A stretch of 64,000 nt of DNA from Nematostella vectensis (lineage: Eukaryota > Cnidaria > Anthozoa > Actiniaria > Edwardsiidae), in the NCBI RefSeq assembly GCF_932526225.1, contig NC_064034.1, forward strand, positions 2,776,001 through 2,840,000, written 5' to 3'. How positions within the stretch are numbered: position 1 is the stretch's first letter; every line of letters begins with the position of its first letter. The notes under the pieces are model-generated. The model ran no database searches and had not been told where the DNA came from. It saw only the letters and a list, made by a program, of their open reading frames with translations. Below, piece by piece: positions 50,430 through 62,700 of this stretch. The translations under genes were made by a program, and so were the position numbers.

Positions 50430-50965
50430 TGCTAAAATGCTGACAAGTAACACCAAATATGTTCCATAGATCTGTATTTGTCTGTGAGTTGTTGCAATAT
50501 AATTTACACAATGTGCGAATACTTTTTTCTCCACATCAATCAGAAATTTTAATACCAAGTTTCATTTATTTAAAAACAACGGACGGAGATTATAAGGTGT
50601 CGTAACTGTTCTCCAGACTTTGACTGTACTGGTTCAATAGTTAGGACTGCAGCCTTTCTATCTACCAGATTTGATCAAAAAAGGAACCCTCCTGACGAAT
50701 GCATAAATTCCAGTTCGCTACAAATAGCAAGTACTGAAAAAGAAACAGCTACTGAAAAAATTGTAAATAGAATGTGTCATAGACTGTATGAGTCGAACCA
50801 GGCACTTGTCCTGACTCAGTGAGTTCTAATATTCTCTGTTGCACTTATCTACAACTCCGCTTTCAGTTGTTGACTTGTTTCATAATTATTTGTTTTGGTC
50901 GTTTTACATTTCTGGTTGCCGCTGTTTATTGTTTCCATAATAACTTTGTTGCTTTACATGCAAAA
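50430..50965. other. Intergenic, between convergent genes
   Basis: No gene or repeat seen. It separates the archaemetzincin 3' end from the stop codon of the class C receptor. Confidence 0.4.
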
Positions 50966-53900
50966 CTAGACTGGCGAACCCGAGTAATGCGAGCTGTGAT
51001 TACAAGACTTGTTCCGTAGCTCTGTGCGTACGAACTCCGCCGTGTTTTTGTTAGGGCGGAATACGATGATGAAGATCTTCGGTGCGAAAACACAACCTAG
51101 AAGTCCATACGAGCTCAGCAATATCGTTGCCGCGGACAAAACCGCCACATACCACCCCTCAAGGGCATAATCAATGGGCTGGTAAACAATCCATGAGAGA
51201 AGAAAAATGTACAGCGAGAAACTGATGTATTTGGCCTCGTTGAAGTTTGCGGGGAGATTTCTGGCGCGGAATGCGTAGTACGTGCAGAGCGCGGCCATTG
51301 AGAGTACATAGGCAAGCATGAGGTTCTCAAGGACTTGTCCAATCACATGTTTGTACGGCTTGCACGTGTACAGCACGTGGGATTTGGGGGCGATGGTCCG
51401 ATGCACGTAGGGCGGATCGAAGACTATCCAGACGGCCGCTAAGAGGACTTGGATGCTAAGAACGGCGAGAAGGGCAAGGACTTGTCGCTTTGTGCTGCAG
51501 ATAAATACGCCGATCCAGTTCTTGATGCGCGACACGTTGAATGCATGCACTATCTGCATGGTTTTCAGGAACAGCGCCGAGCACACCAGTGTGTAGATGA
51601 CGAAGCGCACGGGCTTTAGGATAGAACAAAGTGTATCCGACGGCACGAAGATGTAAAGCAACGCAACCGCGAATCCAAGCGCAATCCCCAGCAGCAACAC
51701 AAAACTGTAGATTTTATTGGAAGCCTTCACAATAGGTGACATGCGATGGCGGATGAAGTGGTAACAAGTGACGATGACAAGCCCAAGGCCTACTGCTATT
51801 AGTACCTGTAGTGCCACAGCGCTGAAGTTTGTCCATTGGATGTTGAGGACTTGTAGATCGATGCAAAGTGTCCTCTGAGAGTTTGATGCCTGCGTGACTG
51901 TACACTCCGTACAGTTGGTCACGCCATATGTCACGCTAATGCTACCATCCGGGCACTTGAAGCACTTCCAGCAGCAGTGATTAGTCACTGCTTTCCACTC
52001 CCCCGGTTTACACTCTGCTACACACTCCGAACTCGGAGGAATATCGCGACCGAGTGCGTCCTTTCTGAGACCTTCCGCGACCTCATCTTTACTGTTATGT
52101 AATTTTTGCCATGAGATGGAAGATGTATTCATATATATTTTATCATTGCGTTTTTTATCCCACGATCCGACCAATACTTTCTTTAGAGTTACACTTGTGT
52201 TGCTTAACCGGAAGTCAAAGTAGCCAATATCATAAAACGCATGCTTTGGGTCACCATTCTCATCCAAGGTCACGTGACCTGTACTTCCCTCAAAGCTGAC
52301 ATGCCTTAGGTATTGCGCCACCTCAAAAGGCTTCACCACAGGGTCAACTTCTGGGCATCCTTTACCATGTGGGACGTGATCGCTGTCGCTGGCTTTACAT
52401 TGATGCATACTATTCAGCGCATGCGCGACAGCGTATACTGTATCGATTACGTATGGCACAAACTCGTCCATCATGCTCTCGATGAGTATGTCAGCGGATA
52501 TGTTATTGCTGCATTCCCGCATGTTAGCCGCCGTGGAGCAATACTCATTGGTCATGTGATCCCAAAACTCGTGCCACCAAGGATGCGCTGTACTCCGGTC
52601 CTGTTTTAGCTTAGCCTCCAGGAAGTCACGGTAACCGGCGAGGCTTGAGATGCGAGGCAGCTGAACCCCTAGATGGATACCTGGAATACATTGAGAGAGC
52701 CCCCGTCAGTCACACTGTTAATGAAGGGCACTGTTGATGAAGGGGGGTAGGGGTGGGGAGGTAGATATGGGGGGTGGGGTGGGGGGCACCTGATAACCCC
52801 TAGATAGATAACTGGAAATTAATTGAGAGCGTCTCCCTCAGTCACACTGTGGATGAAGGGCGCTGATGATGAAGGGGGGAGGGAAGGTGGTAGATGTAGG
52901 TCGTCTGTGGAGGGGGGGGGGGAGTAGCTAAACCGAGATGGATACTTGGATCAATTGGCACGTCACCCTCAACTACACTGTTATTGTAGGAAGAGAAGGA
53001 TATAGGGTAACTATGTACTATGTCGTTCATCCAGAAATCTATTACTCACCTGTGGTCTCGATGCCCGCATTTGATGGAAGAAACTCTGGCTTCACCATAG
53101 CGAAAGCCTCACTAAATATCCATACTCGTCCCGTTAGCCCTTGTCGCGCCGCTTCTATCAGCAGATCGCGCCCCTGGAAGGCGTGGCTCCAAACGATAAT
53201 GACCTGTGATGGATGATAGGGGTAGGCCTAAGAGGCTTTCAAAAAGGTATAGCTTCAATAAATAATGATGACCTGGTAGGGATAATAGTTTTAGGCCTGA
53301 GAGGATTTCAGGAAACGGTATAGCTCACAAAGAATGATGACCTGGTTTGGATGATAGTTTTAGGCCTGAAAGGTTTTCAGGGAAAGGCATTGCCCCAAAG
53401 AATGATGACCTGGTAGGGATGATAGTTTTAGGCCTGAAAGGTTCAGGAAAAGGTTAGGATTCCTAACCACTCCGTCGTAAGAGAATGGTGCGTGAACTGT
53501 TGAATGCACAAAAGATTGAAAAAGGAATGTAACTAGCTGATACAAAGGAGCCAGGTACTTTGAAGAAATACTTTTAGCCATGAAATAGGGCGTGGCTCGC
53601 GCCATGCCTCGCACCCAACACCGAGTTCTACGCCACTCCACACCCCAAAACTGGCACAGTTTCCTACTCCGTGCCCTGATACTATGGAACCACCTTCCAC
53701 AGTCTGTCATTGACACGAGAGGCTTTCCAGAGGCCTTCTACGCTGGGCTTTAGATTTCAACATGCATGCGCACTAATATTTTTGTACAAATATGTTGCGC
53801 AATAAAGTGAAGTAAAGGGTATTATTGTGATCAGGCATGTTCACAAGCACGGGCCCAAGAGAACCCTAAAGAGAAATCTCTGCCACAATATCTGGGGGTC

Positions 53901-55393
53901 ACCTTCCCTCCCCAACCTGTAGGTCGTTGGTGTTCGGCCCCTGTAGAATGCATATTCTTCTACAGTAATGAAATTGGACAAGTAAAGATGACATATTTGA
54001 AATGGCTCTTAACACTGTTGGTTTAAGGAGAGGGAAGTTCACTCTTTTACGGTGAACGTTTGAAGCTCGGATCACCAACATTGGTATTCGAACCTTAATA
54101 CTTGACCGGTTTTTTAAAACGGATACGATGGAGCGCAGTCTCCAGGCGTAGTTTGATATGTGGATGAAGCCAAGCACTTCAATGCAGAAAGTACCGCGCT
54201 CTTGTGACTCGCGGTCTAAAGCACGTACTCCGTGTCTTCCGTAGGAGTCCTCAACCGCTACTGCAGCAACGTACCTGCCAACAAGAGGAAGAAAGGGAAT
54301 AAAAAAGATAAGAATGAGCGATAAGTTTTATTTAAGCATTTAAAGTACTCGGACCAGCGAAAGGGAAACAAAGGAGAGAACATTTATCTTTAAACTGATT
54401 CCATTAGACTTTCCTAAGAACACGTTAAATCTTAGTATCTACTGTACTTGTATTGTTTTCGTAAACAGTAAGTGCGTCGGAAAGATTCCAGGAACGAAGG
54501 GGCCTAGGACCCGAATTACCTCCACTGATACAAGTCGATTATATCGGCTACTGCCTTTGCCTGGTTCACGTCGGGAGGAATGGTGCGAAAGAAGGTCTTA
54601 TAGAGTGGCGAGCTGAGTTCTTCGCTTGTCGCCGAAGCGTCCACAAGTGGAATTCGAACTGCCTGAAGGAAATTAGCCAGTGGTAACGCGGCTCTCGACG
54701 TGAGGGCGCCCACAATGGCGGCAATGGGATATGACACGCTCTCATTCATGGAAGCCTCGCATGTCCCGTATGTTATACATGTGCATCGTTGGTCTGGCGT
54801 GCATTTGACGCATGCGCAGTTGAGATTAGAAGCAAGAGCAAAGATGTACGCATGCCTGGCCGCCTTGATAGGGTCTTGACAGAAATCTCTGATGTCGAGC
54901 CCCAAGGTTACGTTTGGAGGGAGAATGTGGGGGTCTGCGTTGATTTTGTTGACGGCGTAAATCATGGCTTGGACCCTACCAAGTCCAGGTGTGTAGAAAG
55001 ATGCGCAACTGGAAAGAAAAGAACAGACACACATACACATTATCATCCATTTTTTATCTAGAAATGTGGTGACTGGCAAAGAAGCCCAAACGACAGATGC
55101 AAAATTCTGGTTCTTTCACAAAATGCTTGAAGAAAATAAAAAGTTATAGTTGTGGTTAGAGCCCCGTACAATATAATTCATTATGGTACTTACGGGTTTG
55201 AGAGGTTTTCTCTATGCAGTCGGGCTAGACCTCCGATGATTATATCACCTGGTTGGTACAATCGATAATAGTTCGGAGCATGATTGGCATGTGAGAAGTG
55301 GGCTCGGTAAGATCTCGTACTTGTGACAGCTATAGCGAGAAAAATCACAAGACCGAGGCGAGATAACTTTAAGGGGCTTTGAAGTTTTCCCAT
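50966..55393 (-). CDS. Class C (metabotropic glutamate receptor-like) GPCR, 912 aa, 5 exons
   Basis: Exons 5' to 3': 55194-55393, 54520-55008, 54094-54274, 53050-53203, 50966-52680. Phases match and the sum is 2739 nt. A signal peptide fits residues 1-30 (LGLVIFLAIAVTSTRS). The Venus-flytrap ligand-binding domain covers about 40-540 and includes VDASATSEELSS, which aligns with the amino-acid-binding SATS stretch of mGluRs, and the segment VAAVAVEDSYGRHGV. A Cys-rich region (CCWKCFKCPDGSIS) lies at about 558-603, and the 7TM_3 domain at about 626-888, with WIVFDPPYV and NFNEAKYISFSLYIF. The tail is short and Ser-rich. The likely ligand class is an amino acid or similar, but this is inference. 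Start: ATG 55391-55393. Two of its acceptors are tandemly duplicated. Confidence 0.94.
52655..52960 (-). repeat. Three degenerate copies spanning the acceptor of class C receptor exon 5
   Basis: The true junction is 52680/52681 (plus: CCCCTAGATGGATAC then CTGG). Related blocks recur at about 52795-52820 (AACCCCTAGATAGATAACTG) and 52930-52950 (AACCGAGATGGATACTTGG). Each is followed by CAGTCACACTGT- or CAACTACACTGT-like sequence and G-rich runs; the period is roughly 125 bases. Confidence 0.75.
53195..53460 (-). repeat. Four copies of about 65 bp spanning the acceptor of class C receptor exon 4
   Basis: The true junction is 53203/53204 (plus: CGATAATGAC then CTGTGATGG). AATGATGACCTGGTAGGGAT plus AATAGTTTTAGGCCTGAGAG and the following bases recur three more times. 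Each copy holds the acceptor and only about 8 exon bases. Confidence 0.85.
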
Positions 55394-56657
55394 CCTTTTT
55401 GAGTCAAGCTAGTTTACTGTAATGAAAAACAAAATGTTTTAGCAGGACAGACAAATGCTTGGGGCAAAAGACTGCCGAGGTGGCGTCTGTTGGTCTTGGC
55501 AAACGACCTGAAGACACCAATTTCTAATGCTGCTGGCATTAAATGTGCAATGAATATCAAGATCTCTCACACGATAGTCTACCTGATCTGTTGTAATCGT
55601 GCTCGAGCATTTTTAGCCACTTTTCACCGCAAAACAGATAACCCTAAGCGTGGGTAGGAAATTAGCTTTCGAGGGTTTCCAGTATTTTTCCTTTCTTTTT
55701 AATTGCGTTTTACAAACCTCTAGCGCGGCAGGAAACTCGACATAAAAACGTTCCTGCAGGGTTTCACTTAGTCGCGCTATTTTTTTTCAAGAGTAGAAAA
55801 TGCGAAACGGGTGGAAGTGCGTAAGGCTGAAAGCTCTGGGTATCTAGATCAACTCGAGCACGTGCATTGAATTGCATTATGGTATCCGGTATTATGTACA
55901 GGATCCTTTCCACTATAACAACAGCCAAAACACTTATTGTGATAGAATGAAAACGGGGGGTTTTTGACCGCCTACGTTGAAGTGAGAAAAACTGTAAGAA
56001 CTATTTCCGAAATACTTATTTCTTGCTAACCTTTCATGTACCACAAGCCTTCGATGGACCACGAGCGGGCCACTGTTAATAATTACTCTTTTTCATATTT
56101 AATGTAATGAATAAAGTTAAAAGGGTATATTGAGTTTCACCTATCCATTTTCTTTCGGATCGATATGAGAAATTTTTTCGACTCCCATTGAGGCCAATGT
56201 GTTACGACGATACACTTTTATGAATGATTTTGATAGATTATAGAGAATTAAGTCGAACATAAATACAGGCACCATTAATTTGGATTCGAAAACGAAATTC
56301 CTATTTTAGAATTAAAGCTAAGGAAAAGGCAGCATGTCACACCGTCTAATCAAATGATATGATTTTCTCTGTAAGTTCAATGTTTAACTTTCGAAAATAC
56401 TGCAAGTTTTTTTTTGTTTTCTGAGAATTCCAACAGCACTTTGGCACTTCTTACAGTTTAGCTAGAAATACGACGGCTAATTAAAAAAGGAATATGTCAG
56501 CCAGATTTTGCATTTGAATTTCCCCAGCATCAATGAAAAGGCAATTTTATCTGACAGCACCTGACAGGAATAAAAGAACTCAAGTAGTTATAGCTAGTTA
56601 GGTATCTTTATCCGATTACGTGAACGCTTTTGACTTCTATTCTAATCCTGCGCTTAC
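55394..56657. other. Upstream region of the class C receptor
   Basis: AT-rich; no coding exon that I can join to either neighbour. It may hold 5' untranslated exons. Confidence 0.35.
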
Positions 56658-56813
56658 CTTGACAAGCTGCAAACCTACGTAGCTTTGAATCGATGCTACT
56701 TGTTCAAGTGTTAAGGGGTCTTTGGCCAATTTAGTCAGCCCTCCAGCATTGTACGTATCCCCAGGAGATTTAATTCGACTATCGTAAACGCGAGGTGAAC
56801 TTAAAGTTCTCAT
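56658..56813 (-). CDS. Orphan putative first coding exon, 52 codons, product unknown
   Basis: Starts at ATG 56811-56813 (context AAAAATG), is open for 52 codons and ends at a strong donor (GTCAAG then GTAAGC) in phase 0. The predicted peptide (MRTLSSPRVYDSRIKSPGDT..., then LAKDPLTLEQVASIQSYVG) has normal protein composition with a helical C-terminal half. I do not recognise the family and could not find a phase-0 partner exon before the class C receptor start. It may belong to a gene nested around the receptor, or be a false call. Confidence 0.4.
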
Positions 56814-58886
56814 TTTTGTTTAATAAATATAGAGACCTCTCTCTGTGAAATAGGAATGCTTTTTTTTACTATCAGAAACAATAAGTTGTAGGCTTGTAAG
56901 AAAAAAAAACGGAATACAAAAGCGTCCGTACAGCCGCACACACGGAACAAAGGTAGGTGGTTTTAGTAAATTTACATAAAGCAGATTACATTGAGATATC
57001 ATTTTTTAAAACACTCTGACCTAATTGCATCTAATCGGATTGTAATGCTAGTCTAATCACGCTAAAATTCTGCGCTAAGAAACATTGTAGAATAACAATT
57101 TTTTTATTCAATTTGTTTATCTTTTTCCTTCCACTTTTCTCTTCGCAAATACACCACATTGAAACTATAAGTGATTTATTCCTCTCCCCTACACTTGCTT
57201 AGTGCGTCACTTACTCATTGCGTCATTTATGAATCGAAACCGACTATTTGCTCTTCATTTTAATAACATTTTTAATCTTACGCCCGGACCTATTAAAGAA
57301 AGTGCTCCCACTGCCCCCTGGGCTGGCGAAACAGATGGAGCAATTTTGAATAACAATTCGGTCTGCGATTGGAGGTTTATACGATCCTCAATCGGCCCCT
57401 CGCCCGCCGACTTTTTCATATAAATGGTTCCCATTCAATGTGATAGTGATCATTTTTATTTTACAGATGGAGGAGGATTATCTTAAATTCATTCCCACCC
57501 ACGCTTCTCAATTAGAAATGTTTTTCTATCGAATAATTGTAAATAGAATTCAAGTTGATTAGACTAAATTATATCCGTAGTTCGACATAAAAAGTACAAG
57601 AGAACTTGGTGCGCATTGAGCGATGTTTCAACTACACAACATTTTTCGCAATGCTTTCATTCATTCATTCGTTTTTTTTATGTATTCAATTTTCACCAGT
57701 TATACTGGTGATGAAGGTACAACAGCTAGTCTCCAAATCAAGTACCCCTTCCACAATTCTCATATTTTTTTCCTGCTAAATTATGTTTTAATCTCAATTG
57801 ACGAAACTTTTTTTTTGCAGGCACGTTGTGCAAAAAAACATAATTTTGTAAAATGGTCTTTTTCAATAGTCTTTATATAAAAATAAGAATAAATTATAGA
57901 ACCCCACTCTCTTTCAACTTGAAACTGTCAATGTGTCTTCTTTGCAAGTTATCTTCTCGGCTTGGAGATTGTTTTTACTTACTTTCAAGATGTTTTCTTG
58001 TTTTGGTAATACCCAATTGATATATTTTTATCGTACTTTCAGCGCACTTAAAATATTTGATCAAAATATATTTTGGTTGCGCCATAAAATTAAAATTTTA
58101 ACTTAATTCTTCAGTATATAATTATTTGAATTTGAAGAAGGTATCGGACTGCTGCTAGCAATCGCTAGCGTTTTTCAAAAACGTTATTCAATCTTTGTCT
58201 TTTAACTTACCCTACAAAAATGTCTTTAAAATACCTCCAGGAGTGCGCATAGTATGAGAGATATCCCGGTGATTCAGACATTTCTGGATTTTTTTCAAGA
58301 TGAATGTCCCCTTATAAAAATGTGTATGGACCTGCAACTATTTAGAATATCTGCCAAATCACAGACCAACAAATCGGAATAAGGTTCCTACTGTCCGAGT
58401 AGCAGCTGTTATTACCCCGTTTTTATAAAAGTCCATTCATAATATCATAGAAATTAGTTTTCATATGTTATATTACCATTAAAATACCCATCGATTACTT
58501 ATGTTTTTATTAGATGAACAAACAAACGCTCAAATAGCAATTCTTTTTAACCGTTTCTAAGTTATTTTGAGTGCAATGCGTTATTGTGAAATGCAGCGCA
58601 ACGTTTCTTATAGAGACTACAAAGAAAGCAGGGTTTGAGCAAGAGCATAGCTCGTTGTTTCGGGAAAATAATCTGGAATGATATTTAATGATCAAACACC
58701 TGTTATATGCGAAATTGCATATGACAGAATGTCAAATATGCGTGAAATAACGTAGCACATCTGCGCTTAGTGGTGTTGTCTTAGCATTTCACAACGGAAT
58801 GTTTTTTTTTTTTGTTCAGATTAGAAAGAAAATAAATGGTGATCCTAGTATGACATCCCTACCCCTATAACTTAGCGAAATATACT
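56814..58886. other. Intergenic, AT-rich
   Basis: No gene supported. A 73-codon frame at 57202-57423 has no recognisable product. Confidence 0.4.
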
Positions 58887-58969
58887 GGTTCCGGTGGTTC
58901 CTCTTTTTAGTAATGCCGCCTAAATCTAGTTGTTTTTTGGCATTACTTAAAAGAGGAACCGCCGGAACC
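58887..58969. repeat. Hairpin with 31-bp arms and 21-base loop
   Basis: GGTTCCGGTGGTTCCTCTTT... at 58887-58917 is mirrored by ...AAAGAGGAACCGCCGGAACC at 58939-58969, with two or three mismatches. The arm and loop sizes also suit a small-RNA precursor. Confidence 0.7.
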
Positions 58970-59518
58970 GGTGGAACCAGCTTGTGCTGAGCTTCTTCTC
59001 CTGCGACACTCGCGTGGGTCAGCGGGTCCACTTCGTAGTGAATCCAAGCTTAGCTTTGAGGACACACCACGTTCAATAATCGGTCGGATGGTACTCTTTC
59101 CGATTAACGGAACAGTTTCGGAAAGGGTCGTGTCATCTATGTAGTTCCAATGCTATAAATAGCCGGGGCTGACAAATACATGAACAAAATGTAAAGCTCA
59201 GAAACTTTTTTCACAAAACAAGATATAATATATCTATCTACGTATATAAATAAGCCGTCAGACCAGGCATGTGACACGCCGTGTACTGGAACTTGACTGA
59301 TAGTATGAAACTTAAAATAGAGGGAAGGTCTCTTGTTTCACTCGGATTATCTCTATTTTACTCAAAAGTAGTCAGGAGTTAATGGGTTAATACACGGAAA
59401 ATAAGGCATGTCATTTGGGACAAGTCCATTATCCTTGTCCGTTTGACTCTTTTACTCATTAACTTTATACAGTGTTTTTGTAAATTCTAAATTATCCTAT
59501 TAAATAAACTACATACAT

Positions 59519-59745
59519 CTATTTCAGTAAACGTTGTCAGTGCTAATGGCGAATGCCAATTGGCAAATAGCAGTTCTAAGACCAATCACTGCTTATAGGT
59601 ATAATTATTTGTAAGAATAAACATGATAAGTAATAAATTATCCACATTTTCGTACATTTAGTAGAGTTCCACGGTTTTTTTATGGGAGAACTGCCATTTG
59701 ACAATCGCCATTTGCAATTTGCACTGACAACGTTATTTGAAATAG
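59519..59745. mobile_element. 227-bp MITE, copy 1, just after the ALKBH7 stop codon
   Basis: Ends CTATTTCA and TGAAATAG, with inner inverted motifs GTTGTCAGTGC / GCACTGACAAC and GGCAAATAGCAGTTCT / AGAACTGCCATTTG. It ends 18 bases before the ALKBH7 stop codon, so it lies within the 3' untranslated region. Confidence 0.75.
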
Positions 59746-59762
59746 GTGTAAATATATATTGA

Positions 59763-62700
59763 TCATTCAGGCTGGTTCCGTAGTATCACTGATATGCGTC
59801 TGTCTCTCAAGATGTGCTCTCCACGCCAGTATGACATCTCATCTGATAACACCTCGTGGGTGAACTCATATCTGACAGCATTCCTGGAAATAGCAAAATC
59901 AAATTATACATAAAAAAAATTGAGAGCAAGCTTTTAAAAATGCTTTTTATGTTTACTCTACATGTGTATCTTAAAAATAATCAATCTTTCCTACAATAAT
60001 TTATATAGAGACTGAAGCTAAACATTAACCTTAGAATCTCTCACAGGATGGATCACAGATCATTTGTTGCCCAAATGAAACTTTATACTCTGTGTACAAA
60101 TCATTAGATGTGTAACATACAAATGACCCCAAAAAGTAGTGGTATCTAAATTTTGGTGCACCAGGACAAGCAGAAAATAGCCTTTTCCCGGATTTGTTTT
60201 GTCAAACCTTGCAAGAAATTGTAACAATGGACAGCTGATTAATTAAATATTTTCAACCTTAATTCTGCGAATTAAGCACTACGAATCTATTCTGAAAGAA
60301 TTACTGTAACATTCTTAAGTAGATACAGTAACTAATTCTTAGCTTCTTATGAATAAATGGAATTAAGTTTGATGATTTTACCTGATGATGTACATTGAGC
60401 GCGCAGGAAGAAGTGTGTCCACCATAACAGTGTTGTGCTCCTTGTGTACAAATCTCATCACTGATGATGAAAGCAGGCTGAGACCAGCTATTGTTGAGCC
60501 ACAGAACTAAAATGACAATATTAATAGATATCATATATACAATATATTGAAATAAGGGTTACTGTTTGGTCAATAAAATGAGAAACGGTAATCATAGAAA
60601 TTTCAGACTCTTGCTGTAAATGTATGCATCACACAAATTAAACATAGAACTGTTGCAGATATTAAACAAAGTTATCTCTAGTGAGTGATGTCATTTAGAA
60701 GTTTGCATTAGACAATAAGAGAGCAACAAACTCAATATGCTGTACAGTACATGTACAAAATGCTTAGAGTTCTCAACTTTGCCTATTTGGAGGGAGCTCA
60801 CATCTATAAGAGAGAGTGAAAGATAAAAATATTCACAGAGGAAAATGTAGGGAGAAAATTGTTTGTGAATATAGGAAGACAACCCAATGTTGTTAAACTA
60901 TGCAATACAGTAAATGGATAAAAAATAAAAAGTACACATCTAAAAACTTACTTTGACACTGTCAATGTGAGGTTTTATGTATCTGGAAGGAAGAACAAAG
61001 TCTTTAACAACACAACCTGTGAAACGGTGAACCCCTTTAATCAGGTGTAGGCATATTTAAGACAATATTAAGACATATTTAAGACAATTTTAAGACATAT
61101 TTAAGACAATATTAAGACATATTTAAGACAATATTAAGACATATTTTTTTTCACTGTTTGAATTTCTCACGAGTGATTGGTCAGAAGAACATTCCATACA
61201 TATTTCTGGTGTTCACAAGACTGGACTTTGCTTCAGCCATATAAACACAAAAAATAAGTTATTTTAGTACAGCTATTTTTCAAATCTTTATTTACCCATT
61301 TGGTGCCAAGTCTAGCCCATGAACTCTTGGTAGAAGCTTGGTTCCTGGGCTAAATGCAGTATCCTTCATTTTCTTGAAGATCCTCAGTATCTCAACAGGC
61401 CATTGGGATTTTTCTGTTTCTCTGTAGCCATGAATTGCCTGGAAGGGAGAGGAATAATTTTTTTAGTGTATTAAACAATAGACCATATGCCACTTTGTAT
61501 ACAACTATTTCAATAATTGTTGTCAGTGCAAATGGCAAATGGTGATTGGCAAATGGCAGTTCTACGACCGAAAGGAACCATATGTCTCAAAGAATATGGA
61601 ATAATCAAAACAATTATCCATTAAAAGTTACCAATGCTTGGCTCAGACATTGCTGGACTTTATTTAACACCTTTAATTTTACGAATAAATAGTACCGATA
61701 ACCCATTTGCTATTCGCACTGACAACCTTTTGTGAAATAGGTGTATACTCACATAACTACCATGGAAGAATCTCTTACTGTGCTTGTCAATATTTTGTGA
61801 GCTATCACCTTCAATTTTCAATGGCTAAATCACCTAGCATCTGTTATAGCTTTCTCTCAAAACACTGTGGTCAGTTTTTGAGAGATTTAGAGTAGGCTGT
61901 ATTTTATTACATTTGTTGTTTTGTTCCTGGAAATTATTAATGTCACTTAGCTCTGACTCTCTGACTTGCAACAGAACATAAAAAGGGGTGATGGATACTT
62001 TTTATAAAGAGTAAGATCAGTTAAATAATTTAGACATGGGGTTTTGAGTAATGATTCAAGTATACTTAAGTTAAATCAAAAACGAAAACAATGTACTCAA
62101 GTTAAGAATAATATAGTCAAATTCTTACTCGTGCTTTCATTGGTCAAAGTGAGATTTTTTGTAGAATTCAATAGTTGAAAAGTAGAATTCAATGAAAGCA
62201 CAGGTGTACCGCAAAATTGTTTCCAACACGAATCATATCATTTAAACTTATGCTTACATAGCTGAGAAAATCAAAGTTCTCATCAAACTACTGTAGTTTT
62301 GGTATGGATAAATGGACTTGTTTAGGAAGAAACTTTCGCTCTGAGATTTAGTCTGAATTTACCAGAAGTTGAAAAACTTTCCAAGCCTTTGACACCAACA
62401 TTACGGCTCTTGGCGCAGAAAAGAAAAAAAACATAAATGAAAATACAATTGCTACGTATATTTCAAACGAAATACAAGAATACAAAGAGTGTATCACGGC
62501 CTACAACACCAGAAAAAAGCACCAGAGTGGCTACCCACTAAGCGTAAAAATCCTTCTGTACCACAACACGTTTCTCGATAGTGCAGTGAGCAATCCATTT
62601 CTGGAACTCACTCCAAGAATTCCTCAATGGACATTGCTGTCAACCTCCACGTTTACTATCAATCCAGAGGAAGTCATGATTTTCTCTAAATTTGAACGGA

